A stretch of 64,000 nucleotides of DNA from Aquincola agrisoli (GTDB taxonomy: Bacteria > Pseudomonadota > Gammaproteobacteria > Burkholderiales > Burkholderiaceae_C), in the NCBI RefSeq assembly GCF_036621135.1, contig NZ_JAZIBG010000003.1:71808-135807 (forward strand). Reading direction: 5' to 3'. Positions 25,510 to 33,890 of the stretch are shown one piece after another. Position numbers and translations under genes: made by a program. Under the pieces are notes generated by a model. It did not search any database, had not been told where the DNA came from, and saw only the letters and a list, made by a program, of their open reading frames with translations. Positions within the stretch are counted from its first letter, which is position 1; every line of letters begins with the position of its first letter.

Positions 25510-27123
25510 TTGAACAGATTCAGACTGCACGCCTCGGCGTGCGCCGTGCTGCTGTGCGCCACCGCCTGCGGCGGCGACGGCGGCGGCGACGAACCCGCCT
25601 CCCCTGCCGCGCTCGCGCCCGACTGCACCGCCCTGCAGAAGCTGGACTTTGCCAACACGGTGATCCAGAGCGCGGTGCATGTCGAGCAGGGAGCCACGGG
25701 CACCGACGCGGTCCGCATGCCGGCCCACTGCCTGGTGACCGGCGAGATCGCGCCGCGCATCGGCGCCGCGGGCGTGCGCTACGGCATCGGCTTCGAGCTG
25801 CGGCTGCCGCTCGACTGGAACGGCCGCTTCCAGTTCCAGGGCGGCGGCGGCGTCGACGGCACCATCCCGCAGGCCTTCGGCACGCTGCGCGACGGCGTGG
25901 TGCCGGCGCTGGCGCAGGGGGCCGCGGTGGTCACCAGCAACATGGGCCACACCGGCACCAGCACCCGCGACGCCACGTTCGGACTCGACCCGCAGGCCCG
26001 CATCGACTGGGGCTACAACGCGATGGACAAGGTGACCGTGCTCGCCAAGGACCTGGTGGCGCGGTTCTACGGCAAGGCCCCGGCGTATTCGTACTACGTG
26101 GGCTGCTCCGGCGGCGGGCGCCAGGGCATGATGATGTCGCAGCGCTTCCCCACCTACTTCGACGGCGTGGTGTCGGGCGCGCCGATCCTGGAGCAGCACG
26201 TGGCGCAGATCGCCTCGATGCAGATCCTGCAGGAGTTCCGGGCCATCGCGCCGGCCGATGCCAACGGCGCGAAGATCCTCAGCCGCGCCTACTCGGACAG
26301 CGACCTCAAGCTCATCGCCGACGGCGTGCTCGCCAAGTGCGACGCCCTCGACGGCGCGGCCGACGGCCTGATCGAGCACTACGGTGCCTGCACCTACGAC
26401 GTGGCCGCGCTGCAATGCACCGGCGCGAAGCAGGACGGTTGCCTCTCGGCCGCCCAGGTGGGCGCCTTCACCCGCGTGATGCAGGGCCCGAAGAACAGCG
26501 CCGGCCAGCAGCTCTACCCGCCCTACCCGTGGGACACCGGCATCGCCGGCTGGCGCACCAACCAGCTCGGCACCTCCACCACCGCCACGCCCAACTCGGC
26601 CAAGTTCACCAACCAGTCGATCCGCTACGTCTTCATGACGCCGCCGGTGCCGGACTTCGACTACTTCTCGTTCGACTTCGACCGCGACCCGGCCACCATG
26701 CTGGCTTCGGCCGCCTACACCACCACCAACGGCACGAACTACGAGGGATTCAAGGCCCGCGGCGGCAAGACCATCGTCTACACCGGCCTGAGCGACTCGC
26801 TCGTCAACCCGGCCGGCGTGAACCGCTGGTACCGCGAGCTGGTCGCCGCCAACGGCGGGCTCGAGGCCACGCAGCGCTTCGCACGCTTCTTCAACGTGCC
26901 GGGCATGGAGCACTGCCGCGGCGGCAAGGCGCTGGACCGCTTCGACCCGGTCACCGCGCTGTACGACTGGGTCGAGAAGGGCGTCGCGCCCACCACGCTG
27001 ACGGCCACCGGCGCCAGCTTCCCCGGCCGCACCCGCCCGATCTGCGCGTACCCGCTGATCGCCCGCTACACGGGCGCCGGCAGCGTCGACGACGCCGCGA
27101 ACTTCCGTTGCGAAGCTCCCTGA
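25510..27123 (+). CDS. Tannase/feruloyl-esterase family protein, probable lipoprotein
   Basis: 537 residues from a TTG start with GGAGA upstream. The N-terminus ends in LLCATACGGDGGGDE, a probable lipoprotein signal. Family hallmarks: nucleophile in YVGCSGGGRQGMMMSQ, Asp in YTGLSDSLVNPAG, His in NVPGMEHCRGG. The Cys before Ser and the Cys after His would form the disulphide that joins the active-site loops in this family. CDALDGAADGLIEHYGAC is the calcium-binding lid segment. Such enzymes cleave aromatic carboxylic esters (feruloyl, galloyl or terephthalate monoesters) outside the cytoplasm. Porin, Bug and LysR genes follow on the same strand, giving a hydrolyse-import-capture module. Confidence 0.9.
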   Translation: MNRFRLHASACAVLLCATACGGDGGGDEPASPAALAPDCTALQKLDFANTVIQSAVHVEQGATGTDAVRMPAHCLVTGEIAPRIGAAGVRYGIGFELRLPLDWNGRFQFQGGGGVDGTIPQAFGTLRDGVVPALAQGAAVVTSNMGHTGTSTRDATFGLDPQARIDWGYNAMDKVTVLAKDLVARFYGKAPAYSYYVGCSGGGRQGMMMSQRFPTYFDGVVSGAPILEQHVAQIASMQILQEFRAIAPADANGAKILSRAYSDSDLKLIADGVLAKCDALDGAADGLIEHYGACTYDVAALQCTGAKQDGCLSAAQVGAFTRVMQGPKNSAGQQLYPPYPWDTGIAGWRTNQLGTSTTATPNSAKFTNQSIRYVFMTPPVPDFDYFSFDFDRDPATMLASAAYTTTNGTNYEGFKARGGKTIVYTGLSDSLVNPAGVNRWYRELVAANGGLEATQRFARFFNVPGMEHCRGGKALDRFDPVTALYDWVEKGVAPTTLTATGASFPGRTRPICAYPLIARYTGAGSVDDAANFRCEAP

Positions 27124-27158
27124 TCCCGGATTTTTCCCCGACCACGAGAACAACCTCC

Positions 27159-28253
27159 ATGAAGAGACACTTCGACACCACCGCCGCTGCCGCCTGCGTC
27201 CTCGCCCTCGGGACAGGCCTGGCCACACCGGCCCTTGCACAGGGCACCGCGGCCGGCAACGTGACGATCTACGGCCTGGTGGACGCCTGCCTGGCCCGCG
27301 CCGACCTCGGCGCCAACCACCTGAACGCGCTGAACAGCGGTTGCCTCTTCGGTAGCCGGCTGGGCTTCCGCGGCACCGAGGACCTGGGCGGCGGCCACCG
27401 CGCCTACTTCACGCTGGAAGGCGGCCTGTCGCTCGACAACGGGCAGCTCGGCCAGGGCGGCCGCATCTTCGGCCGCAAGGCGCTGGTGGCGCTGGGCGGG
27501 CCGTGGGGTGCCATCGAGATGGGCCGGGACTACGCGCCGGCGTTCTACCTGGTGCAGCCGGTCGACCCGATGGGCCTGGGCATCGGCACCGCGAGCAGCA
27601 GCCTGTGGACGGGCTCCGCCGCCACGACGGCGGCCCGCAACGACAACGCGATCAACTACCTCTCGCCCACCTGGGGCGGCCTGTCGCTGCGGCTGCAGCT
27701 CTCGGCCGGCGAAGGCGGAGCGGGCGGTGCCCGCAAGTCCAAGGGCTTCAACCTGCTCTACCGCAGCGGCGGCACGACGGCCGGTCTGTCGCATGCCCGC
27801 GTGGCCAACGCCGCCGACACCGACGAGGACCGCGCGACCACCGCCGCGGTGCGCCACGAGTTCGGCGCCTTCTCGCTGTCGGCCATCGTGCAGTCCGGTG
27901 CGTGGGAGGGCTCGCGCACGGCCACGGCGCCGGCCAGCGCGAGCAGCGTCTTCAGCCGCAAGTACCGCAGCTACCTCGTCGGCGGCACGGTGCGCGCCGG
28001 GGCGGCCGGCAAGGTCGCCGCCTCCATCAAGCGCTACGACGACCGCACCTCGCGCAACTACGACCTCACCCAGTTCAGCATCAACTACGTGCACTCGCTG
28101 TCCAAGCGCACCGACCTGTACGCCGGCTACTCGCGTCTGAAGAACGAGCGCGGCTCCACCTACGCGGTGTCCGACGCGGTCAACTCGTACAGCGGCGTGA
28201 GCACGGGCGCCACCACCTCGCTGCTCGCGGCGGGCATCAAGCACGTGTTCTGA
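27159..28253 (+). CDS. Gram-negative porin (OmpC-like, betaproteobacterial type)
   Basis: 364 residues: signal peptide MKRHFDTTAAAACVLALGTG with ALA-QG cleavage, first strand NVTIYGLVDACLARADLG, then SRLGFRGTEDLGGGHRAYFT and LEGGLSLDNGQ typical of trimeric beta-barrel porins of Burkholderiales. It ends in IKHVF with the terminal Phe needed for BAM-dependent insertion. Starts 35 bases after the esterase gene, and the Bug gene follows 17 bases downstream, so it likely provides outer-membrane entry for the same ligand. Confidence 0.92.
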   Translation: MKRHFDTTAAAACVLALGTGLATPALAQGTAAGNVTIYGLVDACLARADLGANHLNALNSGCLFGSRLGFRGTEDLGGGHRAYFTLEGGLSLDNGQLGQGGRIFGRKALVALGGPWGAIEMGRDYAPAFYLVQPVDPMGLGIGTASSSLWTGSAATTAARNDNAINYLSPTWGGLSLRLQLSAGEGGAGGARKSKGFNLLYRSGGTTAGLSHARVANAADTDEDRATTAAVRHEFGAFSLSAIVQSGAWEGSRTATAPASASSVFSRKYRSYLVGGTVRAGAAGKVAASIKRYDDRTSRNYDLTQFSINYVHSLSKRTDLYAGYSRLKNERGSTYAVSDAVNSYSGVSTGATTSLLAAGIKHVF

Positions 28254-28270
28254 GGAAGGAAGGCGACGCG

Positions 28271-29257
28271 ATGAATCCACAACGCCGATCGATCCTCGCC
28301 GGCGGCGCCGCCGCCGCGCTGGCTACCTGCCACCCCGGCGCCTGGGCGGCGGACGGCGGCTACCCGAACAAGCCGCTGCGCATCATCGTGCCGCTGGCCC
28401 CGGGCGGCTCGGCCGACGCGATGTGCCGCCTCGTCGGCAACGGCCTGGCCAAGGTGTTGGGACAGACGGTGATCGTCGAGAACCGCGCCGGGGCGGGCGG
28501 CGTCACCGGCCTCGGCGAGGTGGTGAAGTCGCGGCCCGACGGCTACACGCTGGGCTATTCGCTGGCCGGCGCGCTCACGGTGGCGCCGCACATCGCGAAG
28601 AACATGCCCTTCGATCCGCTGAAGGACCTGGCGCCGCTGACGCAGGTGGTCGCGGTGCCGGAGATCCTGGTCGCCCACCCGAACGTCGGCGTGAAGACGC
28701 TGCAGGCCCTGGTCGCCAAGGCCAAGGCGGAGCCGGGCCGGCTCAATTTCGGTTCGGCCGGCAACGCCACGGTGCCGCACCTGGGCGGCGAGCTGCTCAA
28801 GCGCGAGGCCGGCATCGACATCGTGCACGTGCCCTACAAGGGCTCGGGTCCGGCGCTGAACGACCTGCTGGCCGGCCAGGTGGAGCTGATGGTCTCCGAC
28901 ATCACGCTGGTGCGCCCGCACATCGCGGCCGGCCGCCTGGTCGCCCTGGCGGTGGCGGGCCCGGCACGGGTGAGCGAGCTGCCCGAGGTGCCGACCGCCG
29001 CTCAGGCGGGCCTGCCGGGCTTCACCATCGCCAACTGGCACGGCATGGTGGCGCCCGCCGGCACGCCGGCCGCGCTGCTCACCCGGCTGCGCGACGCCAT
29101 CGCGCAGGTGGTGCGCCTGCCCGAGGTGGCCGCGCGCATCGACCAGGAAGGCGCCGAGGCGGTGGTGAGCACGCCGGCCGCGTTCGCAAGCTTCCTGCAG
29201 CAGGAAAGCGCACGCTCGGCCACCCTGGTGAAAGCACTGGGCATCCGCTGGGAGTGA
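28271..29257 (+). CDS. Bug/TctC-type periplasmic receptor with Tat-like signal
   Basis: 328 residues. The N-terminus MNPQRRSILAGGAAAALATC contains an Arg pair before the hydrophobic stretch, compatible with Tat export. Mature part: GGYPNKPLRIIVPLAPGGSA, DGYTLGYSLAGALTV, NFGSAGNATVPHLG. AGGAAGG ribosome binding site. Third gene of the esterase/porin/Bug/LysR set; likely captures the released acid in the periplasm. Confidence 0.92.
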   Translation: MNPQRRSILAGGAAAALATCHPGAWAADGGYPNKPLRIIVPLAPGGSADAMCRLVGNGLAKVLGQTVIVENRAGAGGVTGLGEVVKSRPDGYTLGYSLAGALTVAPHIAKNMPFDPLKDLAPLTQVVAVPEILVAHPNVGVKTLQALVAKAKAEPGRLNFGSAGNATVPHLGGELLKREAGIDIVHVPYKGSGPALNDLLAGQVELMVSDITLVRPHIAAGRLVALAVAGPARVSELPEVPTAAQAGLPGFTIANWHGMVAPAGTPAALLTRLRDAIAQVVRLPEVAARIDQEGAEAVVSTPAAFASFLQQESARSATLVKALGIRWE

Positions 29258-29286
29258 GCGCAGGCAGGGCGGGCAGAATCGCCCTG

Positions 29287-30255
29287 ATGCAGACCCCCAA
29301 GGCCACCGGATTCCAGCTCGATATCGCCGCCGACCTGCACAAATGGCGCACCTTCCTCGCCATCGGCGAGCTGGGGAGCCTGACACGCGCCGCCCTCTTC
29401 CTCGACAGCAACCAGTCGCTGCTGAGCCGGCAGCTCAACGCGCTGGAGCGTGAGTGCGGGGCGCGCCTGTTCACGCGCACGGGCCGCGGGGTTGAGCTGT
29501 CGGAAGTGGGCCGGCGCATCTTTCCGCAGGTGCGCGCGCTGCTGGCCGACGCCGAGCAGCTCGAGCGTGAGATCCGCGGCGAGGCACGCGAGCTGACCGG
29601 CCGCGTCACGCTCGGCTCGCTGCCCTCGATCGGCCACCCGCTGGTCGGCCGGCTCTTCACCGAGGTGCGCAGCCGCCACCCCGGCGTGCACCTGAAGATC
29701 CTCGAAGGCTCCAGCGGGCAGGTCGAGGAGTGGCTGGCCGATGCACGGGTCGACATCGCGATCCTTTACCGCTACGGTGCCTCGCTGCCCGAGCATGAGC
29801 AGGCGCTGGCCACCGTCGACAGCTACCTGATCGGCGCGCGCGGCGACACGCTCACCACGGCCGCCGAGGTGCCGTTCGCCTCGCTGCACGAGCTGCCCTT
29901 CATCCTGCCCAGCGCGCCCAATGGCCTGCGCACCGCGCTCGATGCGATGGCGCGGCAGGAGCGCATCACGCTGGCCCCGGCCATCGAGGCCGACTCCCTG
30001 CCGCTGCAGAAGCTGCTCGTCGAGCAGGAGCGGCTCTACACCGTGCTGCCGCTGCACGCCGTGTGGCAGGAGATGCAGGAACGCAAGCTGCAGGCGGCGC
30101 GCATCGTGTCGCCGTCGCTGCAGCGCAGCGTGTCGATGGCGATGGCAAGGCAGAAGGGCCCGGCCAAGGCGGTGTCGGCGGTGGCCGCGCTGATCGTGCA
30201 GATCGTCGACGAGATGGCGCAGCGCGGCATGTGGCGGCCGAGCACGCCGGAGTAG
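29287..30255 (+). CDS. LysR family transcriptional regulator
   Basis: 322 residues. The HTH (KWRTFLAIGELGSLTRAALF, SLLSRQLNALERECGARLF) is preceded by about 18 extra N-terminal residues. The effector domain starts at GRVTLGSLPSIG. Located 29 bases after the Bug gene, it is the local candidate to control the esterase operon and the divergent Bug/enolase-superfamily operon through the direct repeats at 25367-25414. Ligand probably an aromatic or related carboxylate; this is inference from context. Confidence 0.9.
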   Translation: MQTPKATGFQLDIAADLHKWRTFLAIGELGSLTRAALFLDSNQSLLSRQLNALERECGARLFTRTGRGVELSEVGRRIFPQVRALLADAEQLEREIRGEARELTGRVTLGSLPSIGHPLVGRLFTEVRSRHPGVHLKILEGSSGQVEEWLADARVDIAILYRYGASLPEHEQALATVDSYLIGARGDTLTTAAEVPFASLHELPFILPSAPNGLRTALDAMARQERITLAPAIEADSLPLQKLLVEQERLYTVLPLHAVWQEMQERKLQAARIVSPSLQRSVSMAMARQKGPAKAVSAVAALIVQIVDEMAQRGMWRPSTPE

Positions 30256-30278
30256 CGCGCGCCGTTGCGGGGCCGGCG

Positions 30279-31199
30279 CTACCCGCCGGCAAGCACCGGC
30301 AGACCCGCTGCGTCCAGCGTGGCGTGCAACACGGTGCCCGTGGTCGACTCGGTGCAGTAGAGCGTGCGCCGGCCGGGGCCGCCGAAGGCGACGTTCGTCA
30401 GCGAGGCGCCGGCCGGGCTGCGCAGCACCACTTCCGGCTCGGCACGGTGGTTGAGCACCCAGGCACAGCCCAGCCCCGGGTTGGCCACCACCAGCCGGCC
30501 GCCTTCGTCCATCGCCAGGCCATCGGGGCCGCTGGGCCCGTACGACGTGAAGAACGCGCCGACCTTCGACACGCTGCCGTCGGCCTGCAGCGGCACGCGC
30601 CACACCTGGTTGCCGCGCGTCACGGCCAGGAACAGCACGCGCTCGTCGGCCGACAGCACCAGGCCGTTGGGGCTGGGCACGTTGTCGAGCAGCAGGTCGA
30701 GCTGCCCGCCGGGCCGCAGCCGGAAGACACGGCCGGTCGGGTCGTGCAGGCCGCTCTGACCCTGGTCGGTGAAGTAGAGGTTGCCTGCCCGGTCGAAGGC
30801 CAGGTCGTTGACGCCCTTGAACCGCTCCGAATTGCGGCGCTCGAGGAACGGCGACACGCGCCCGCTGCGCACGTCGACCTGCATCAGGCCGTTCTTGTAG
30901 TCGGCCACCACCAGCGTCCCGGCATCGAGGAACTTCATGCCGTTGGGCTCGCCGTCGTACTCGGCCACCAGCGTCCAGGCGCCCTGCGGATCGATGCGGA
31001 AGATGCGGCCGAACGGGATGTCGGACACGTAGAGCATGCCCTGCGCATCGAACACCGGCGCCTCGAGGAAGCTGTCGACCGGCTCGCCGCCGCGGTTGGC
31101 ATCGGCCCAGGCCGAGCGCACACCGGTGCGCCTGAACGCATCGGGCATGCGCGTGAAGACCTCCGCGTCGCGGACCTCGGGACGGTTCAGCAGGAACAT
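30279..31199 (-). CDS. SMP-30/gluconolactonase family beta-propeller hydrolase
   Basis: 306 residues with propeller repeats. AEYDGEPNGMKFLDAGTLVV, FKGVNDLAFDRAGNLYFTDQ and VPSPNGLVLSADERVLFLAV carry the Asn and Asp metal ligands of the SMP-30 family, and GPSGPDGLAMDEGGRLVVAN closes a blade. These calcium- or zinc-dependent enzymes open sugar or aldonic lactones in the cytoplasm. No signal peptide. Last gene of the minus-strand Bug/RraA/dehydrogenase/Bug operon, ten bases after a Bug gene, so a lactone intermediate of the same pathway is the probable substrate. Confidence 0.9.
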   Translation of the reverse strand: MFLLNRPEVRDAEVFTRMPDAFRRTGVRSAWADANRGGEPVDSFLEAPVFDAQGMLYVSDIPFGRIFRIDPQGAWTLVAEYDGEPNGMKFLDAGTLVVADYKNGLMQVDVRSGRVSPFLERRNSERFKGVNDLAFDRAGNLYFTDQGQSGLHDPTGRVFRLRPGGQLDLLLDNVPSPNGLVLSADERVLFLAVTRGNQVWRVPLQADGSVSKVGAFFTSYGPSGPDGLAMDEGGRLVVANPGLGCAWVLNHRAEPEVVLRSPAGASLTNVAFGGPGRRTLYCTESTTGTVLHATLDAAGLPVLAGG

Positions 31200-31209
31200 G
31201 CCGCGCCCC

Positions 31210-32187
31210 TCATTCCTTCTCGAAGGCCGTGTTGGAGGCCACCTTGCCCCAGTACGCCGTGCTGTCCTGCAGCATCTTCGCGAAGGCTTCGGTGCCGGCG
31301 CTGGCGGGCACTGCGCCGAGGCCGTCGGCGTAGGCCTTCACGTCGGCCGAGGCCACGGCGGCGGCCACCTCCTTCTGCAGCCGCGCCATCACCGCCGGGG
31401 GCGTGCCCTTGGGCGCCCACAGGCCGGTGAAGTTGATGACGCTGAAGCCCTTCAGCCCGGCCTCGGCAAACGTGGGCGTGCCGGGCAGCGCCGCCACCCG
31501 CTTGTCGCCGCTGATGGCCAGCAGGCGCGCCTTGCCGCCCTGCACCTGGCCGATCACGCCGGGCGTCGAGGCCATCTGGAAATCGATGGTGCCCGACAGC
31601 AGCGCCAGCGTCGCCTCGCCCGCGCCCTTGAACGGCACGTGCAGGAAGCTCACGCCCGCGGCGATGCCCAGCGCCTCGCTCGAGAAGTGCGGCGTAGTGC
31701 CCGCGCCGCCGGTGCCGTAGGTGAGGCCGCCCTTGTTGGCGCGCGCGGCGTCGAGCAGCGCCTGAAGCGTCTTGTACTTCGAGTCCTGCGCCACCACCAG
31801 CGCCATCGGCGCCGTCATGAAGGTGCTGACGGGCACGAGGTCGGTGCCGTGGTCGAAGGGCAGCTTCTTGAAGATGTGCGGCAGCAGCGAGTAGGTGCTG
31901 TCGTTGGCCATCAGCGTGTAGCCGTCGGGCGCCGAACGCGCCACTTCCGACGCGCCGATGGTGCCGGTGGCGCCGGCCTTGTTCTCGACGTAGAAGGTCT
32001 GGCCCGTCTGCTCGGTGAGCTTCTGCGCGACCTTGCGGGTGACGGCGTCGACTGCGCCGCCCGGCGGATAGGGCACGACGATGCGCACCGGCTTGGCGGG
32101 GTAGGCCTGGGCCTGTGCGAGCAGGGGTGCGAGGGCGGCCAGGCCGAGTGCCAGGGCGCCGGCAGCCAGGCGGGCGGTCTTCTTCAT
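31210..32187 (-). CDS. Bug/TctC-type periplasmic receptor
   Basis: 325 residues. Signal MKKTARLAAGALALGLAALA with cleavage around AQA. Binding motifs: AYPAKPVRIVVPYPPGGAVD, DGYTLMANDSTYSLLPHIF, TYGTGGAGTTPHFSSE. GGAGACAT ribosome binding site. It is the second receptor in the same operon (the first is at 33891-34874), which is unusual and suggests two related ligands or a recent duplication followed by divergence. Confidence 0.92.
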   Translation of the reverse strand: MKKTARLAAGALALGLAALAPLLAQAQAYPAKPVRIVVPYPPGGAVDAVTRKVAQKLTEQTGQTFYVENKAGATGTIGASEVARSAPDGYTLMANDSTYSLLPHIFKKLPFDHGTDLVPVSTFMTAPMALVVAQDSKYKTLQALLDAARANKGGLTYGTGGAGTTPHFSSEALGIAAGVSFLHVPFKGAGEATLALLSGTIDFQMASTPGVIGQVQGGKARLLAISGDKRVAALPGTPTFAEAGLKGFSVINFTGLWAPKGTPPAVMARLQKEVAAAVASADVKAYADGLGAVPASAGTEAFAKMLQDSTAYWGKVASNTAFEKE

Positions 32188-32246
32188 GGGATGTCTCCGG
32201 TTCGAGGTTCAGCCGCGCGGTCCGTCGCGCGGTCGGGGTCGCGCGA

Positions 32247-33164
32247 TCAGCCGTTCAGCGCGGCGAGCACGTTGTTCGCAGCCGCCACGCCCATCTTCAC
32301 GTAGGCGTCGGCGGTCACGCCGCCGATGTGCGGGCTCAGCACGATGCGCGGCTCGCCATGGAAGGGGTGCCCCGCGGCCATCGGCTCGACCACGAAGCTG
32401 TCGAGCCCGGCCGAGGCCACCTGGCCGCTGCGCACCGCGTCGAGCAGCGCGGCTTCGTCGATCAGGCCGCCCCGCGCGGTGTTGACGACGATCACGCCGC
32501 GCCGGCAGGCCGCCAGCGTGGCGGCGTTCAGCAGCCCGGCGTTGTCCGCCGTCAGCGGGCAGTGCAGCGAGATCGCGTCCGACTCGCGCCAGATCGTCTC
32601 CAGGCCCACCGGCTGCACGCAGGCCGGCAGGTCCTTCGCGTAGGGATCGAAGCCGAGCACGCGCATGCCCATCGCATCGACCATGCGCGCCAGCCGCAGC
32701 CCGATGGCGCCGAGGCCGACGAGGCCGATGGTGCGGCCTTCCAGCTCCACGCTCTTGTGCGTGGCCTTGTCCCAGTGGCCGGCGTGCATGCGCCGGTCGA
32801 GTTGCACCACCGACTTGGCGCAGGCCAGCAGCAGCGCCAGCGCCTGCTCGGCCACTGCCGCGGCATTGGCGCCCACGGCGGCCGCCACGCGGATGCCGCG
32901 GTCCGCGGCCGCGAGCTTGTCGATCGTGTCGGTGCCGCTGCCGTGCTTGGAGATCACCTTCAGCGACGGCGCCGCGTCCATCGCCGCCGCGCCCACCTTG
33001 CTGTAGCGCACGATGATGGCCACCGGGTCGTGCGTGCGGCACAGCGCGACGATGTCGTCCTCGGTCGGCTTGGCGCCGGCATAGACCACGTGGAAGTCCG
33101 ACAGGATCGCCAGCGCCTGCGGCGCCAGGTCGGCACCGGTGACGAGGAGGACGGGCTTCGTCAC
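32247..33164 (-). CDS. D-2-hydroxyacid dehydrogenase (phosphoglycerate dehydrogenase-like)
   Basis: 305 residues from GTG 33164, whose bases overlap the RraA stop (GTGA). NAD-binding motif TIGLVGLGAIGLRLARM at the middle; catalytic Arg in NTARGGLIDEAAL, Glu in the SFVVEP region, and His in VLSPHIGGVTAD. The KHGSGTDTID substrate loop is close to that of 3-phosphoglycerate and hydroxypyruvate reductases. It should interconvert a 2-hydroxy acid and a 2-oxo acid with NAD(P). Coupled with RraA it may supply or use the oxo acid that the aldolase handles. It lacks the regulatory ACT domain of SerA. Confidence 0.9.
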   Translation of the reverse strand: MTKPVLLVTGADLAPQALAILSDFHVVYAGAKPTEDDIVALCRTHDPVAIIVRYSKVGAAAMDAAPSLKVISKHGSGTDTIDKLAAADRGIRVAAAVGANAAAVAEQALALLLACAKSVVQLDRRMHAGHWDKATHKSVELEGRTIGLVGLGAIGLRLARMVDAMGMRVLGFDPYAKDLPACVQPVGLETIWRESDAISLHCPLTADNAGLLNAATLAACRRGVIVVNTARGGLIDEAALLDAVRSGQVASAGLDSFVVEPMAAGHPFHGEPRIVLSPHIGGVTADAYVKMGVAAANNVLAALNG

Positions 33165-33859
33165 AGCGTCTCCCCTTCCTTGATCACGCCGGCGGCACGC
33201 AGCGCGGCGTCGAGCCACGACGGCCGCAGCGCCTCGCGGTTGCGGATGCCGGCGATGCGCTTGGTCTCGGCGGCCACCTTCTCGGCCGCCAGCGGCAGCA
33301 TCGCCGCCGCCTTCTCGCGCTCGATCACGGTCACGCCGTCGCAGTCGCCCACCACCAGGTCGCCCGGGCGCACCGCGACGCCGCCGATGGAGATCGGGTG
33401 GTTCAAGCGGCCAGGCACGTACTTGGTCGGGCCGTTGGGATTCAGGCCCGCGGCGAACATCGGGAAGCCCAGCGCGCGGATGGCCTCGCTGTCGCGCACC
33501 GCGCCGTCGATGACCACGGCGGCCACGCCCAGCGCCACGCACTGCTGGGACATGATCTCGCCCATCAGCGCGCTCGACAGGTCGCCCTTGCCGTCGATGA
33601 CGATCACGTCGCCCGGCTTGGCCAGCGCCATCGCGGCATGGATCATCAGGTTGTCGCCGGGGCGCACTTCCACGGTGAGGGCGGGGCCGGCGAAACGCAT
33701 GGCCGGCGACAGGCCCTGGATGCGCCCGTGCAGCGCGCCGCGGCGGCCGGCCACGTCGGCCAGGATGGAAGAAGGGAACTCGGCGGCGCGGGCGACGACA
33801 TCGGCGGGCACGCGCTCGATCTCGCGGATCACGTCGGGCAATGCAGCGGCTTGGCTCAT
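33161..33859 (-). CDS. RraA family aldolase/decarboxylase (HMG/CHA aldolase-like)
   Basis: 232 residues. GDNLMIHAAMALAKPGDVIV and VIDGAVRDSEAIRALGFPMF are the metal and substrate motifs (G-x-R-D). VRPGDLVVGDCDGVTVI carries the D-x-D metal ligands. The RraA fold serves 4-hydroxy-4-methyl-2-oxoglutarate and 4-carboxy-4-hydroxy-2-oxoadipate aldolases and oxaloacetate decarboxylases; the intact RD and DxD sets favour an enzyme rather than an RNase E inhibitor. AGGAGA ribosome binding site before ATG 33859. Second gene of its operon, 31 bases after a Bug gene. Confidence 0.9.
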   Translation of the reverse strand: MSQAAALPDVIREIERVPADVVARAAEFPSSILADVAGRRGALHGRIQGLSPAMRFAGPALTVEVRPGDNLMIHAAMALAKPGDVIVIDGKGDLSSALMGEIMSQQCVALGVAAVVIDGAVRDSEAIRALGFPMFAAGLNPNGPTKYVPGRLNHPISIGGVAVRPGDLVVGDCDGVTVIEREKAAAMLPLAAEKVAAETKRIAGIRNREALRPSWLDAALRAAGVIKEGETL

Positions 33860-33890
33860 GGGAATCTCCTGCAGGTGAAAAGGCGGGCGG

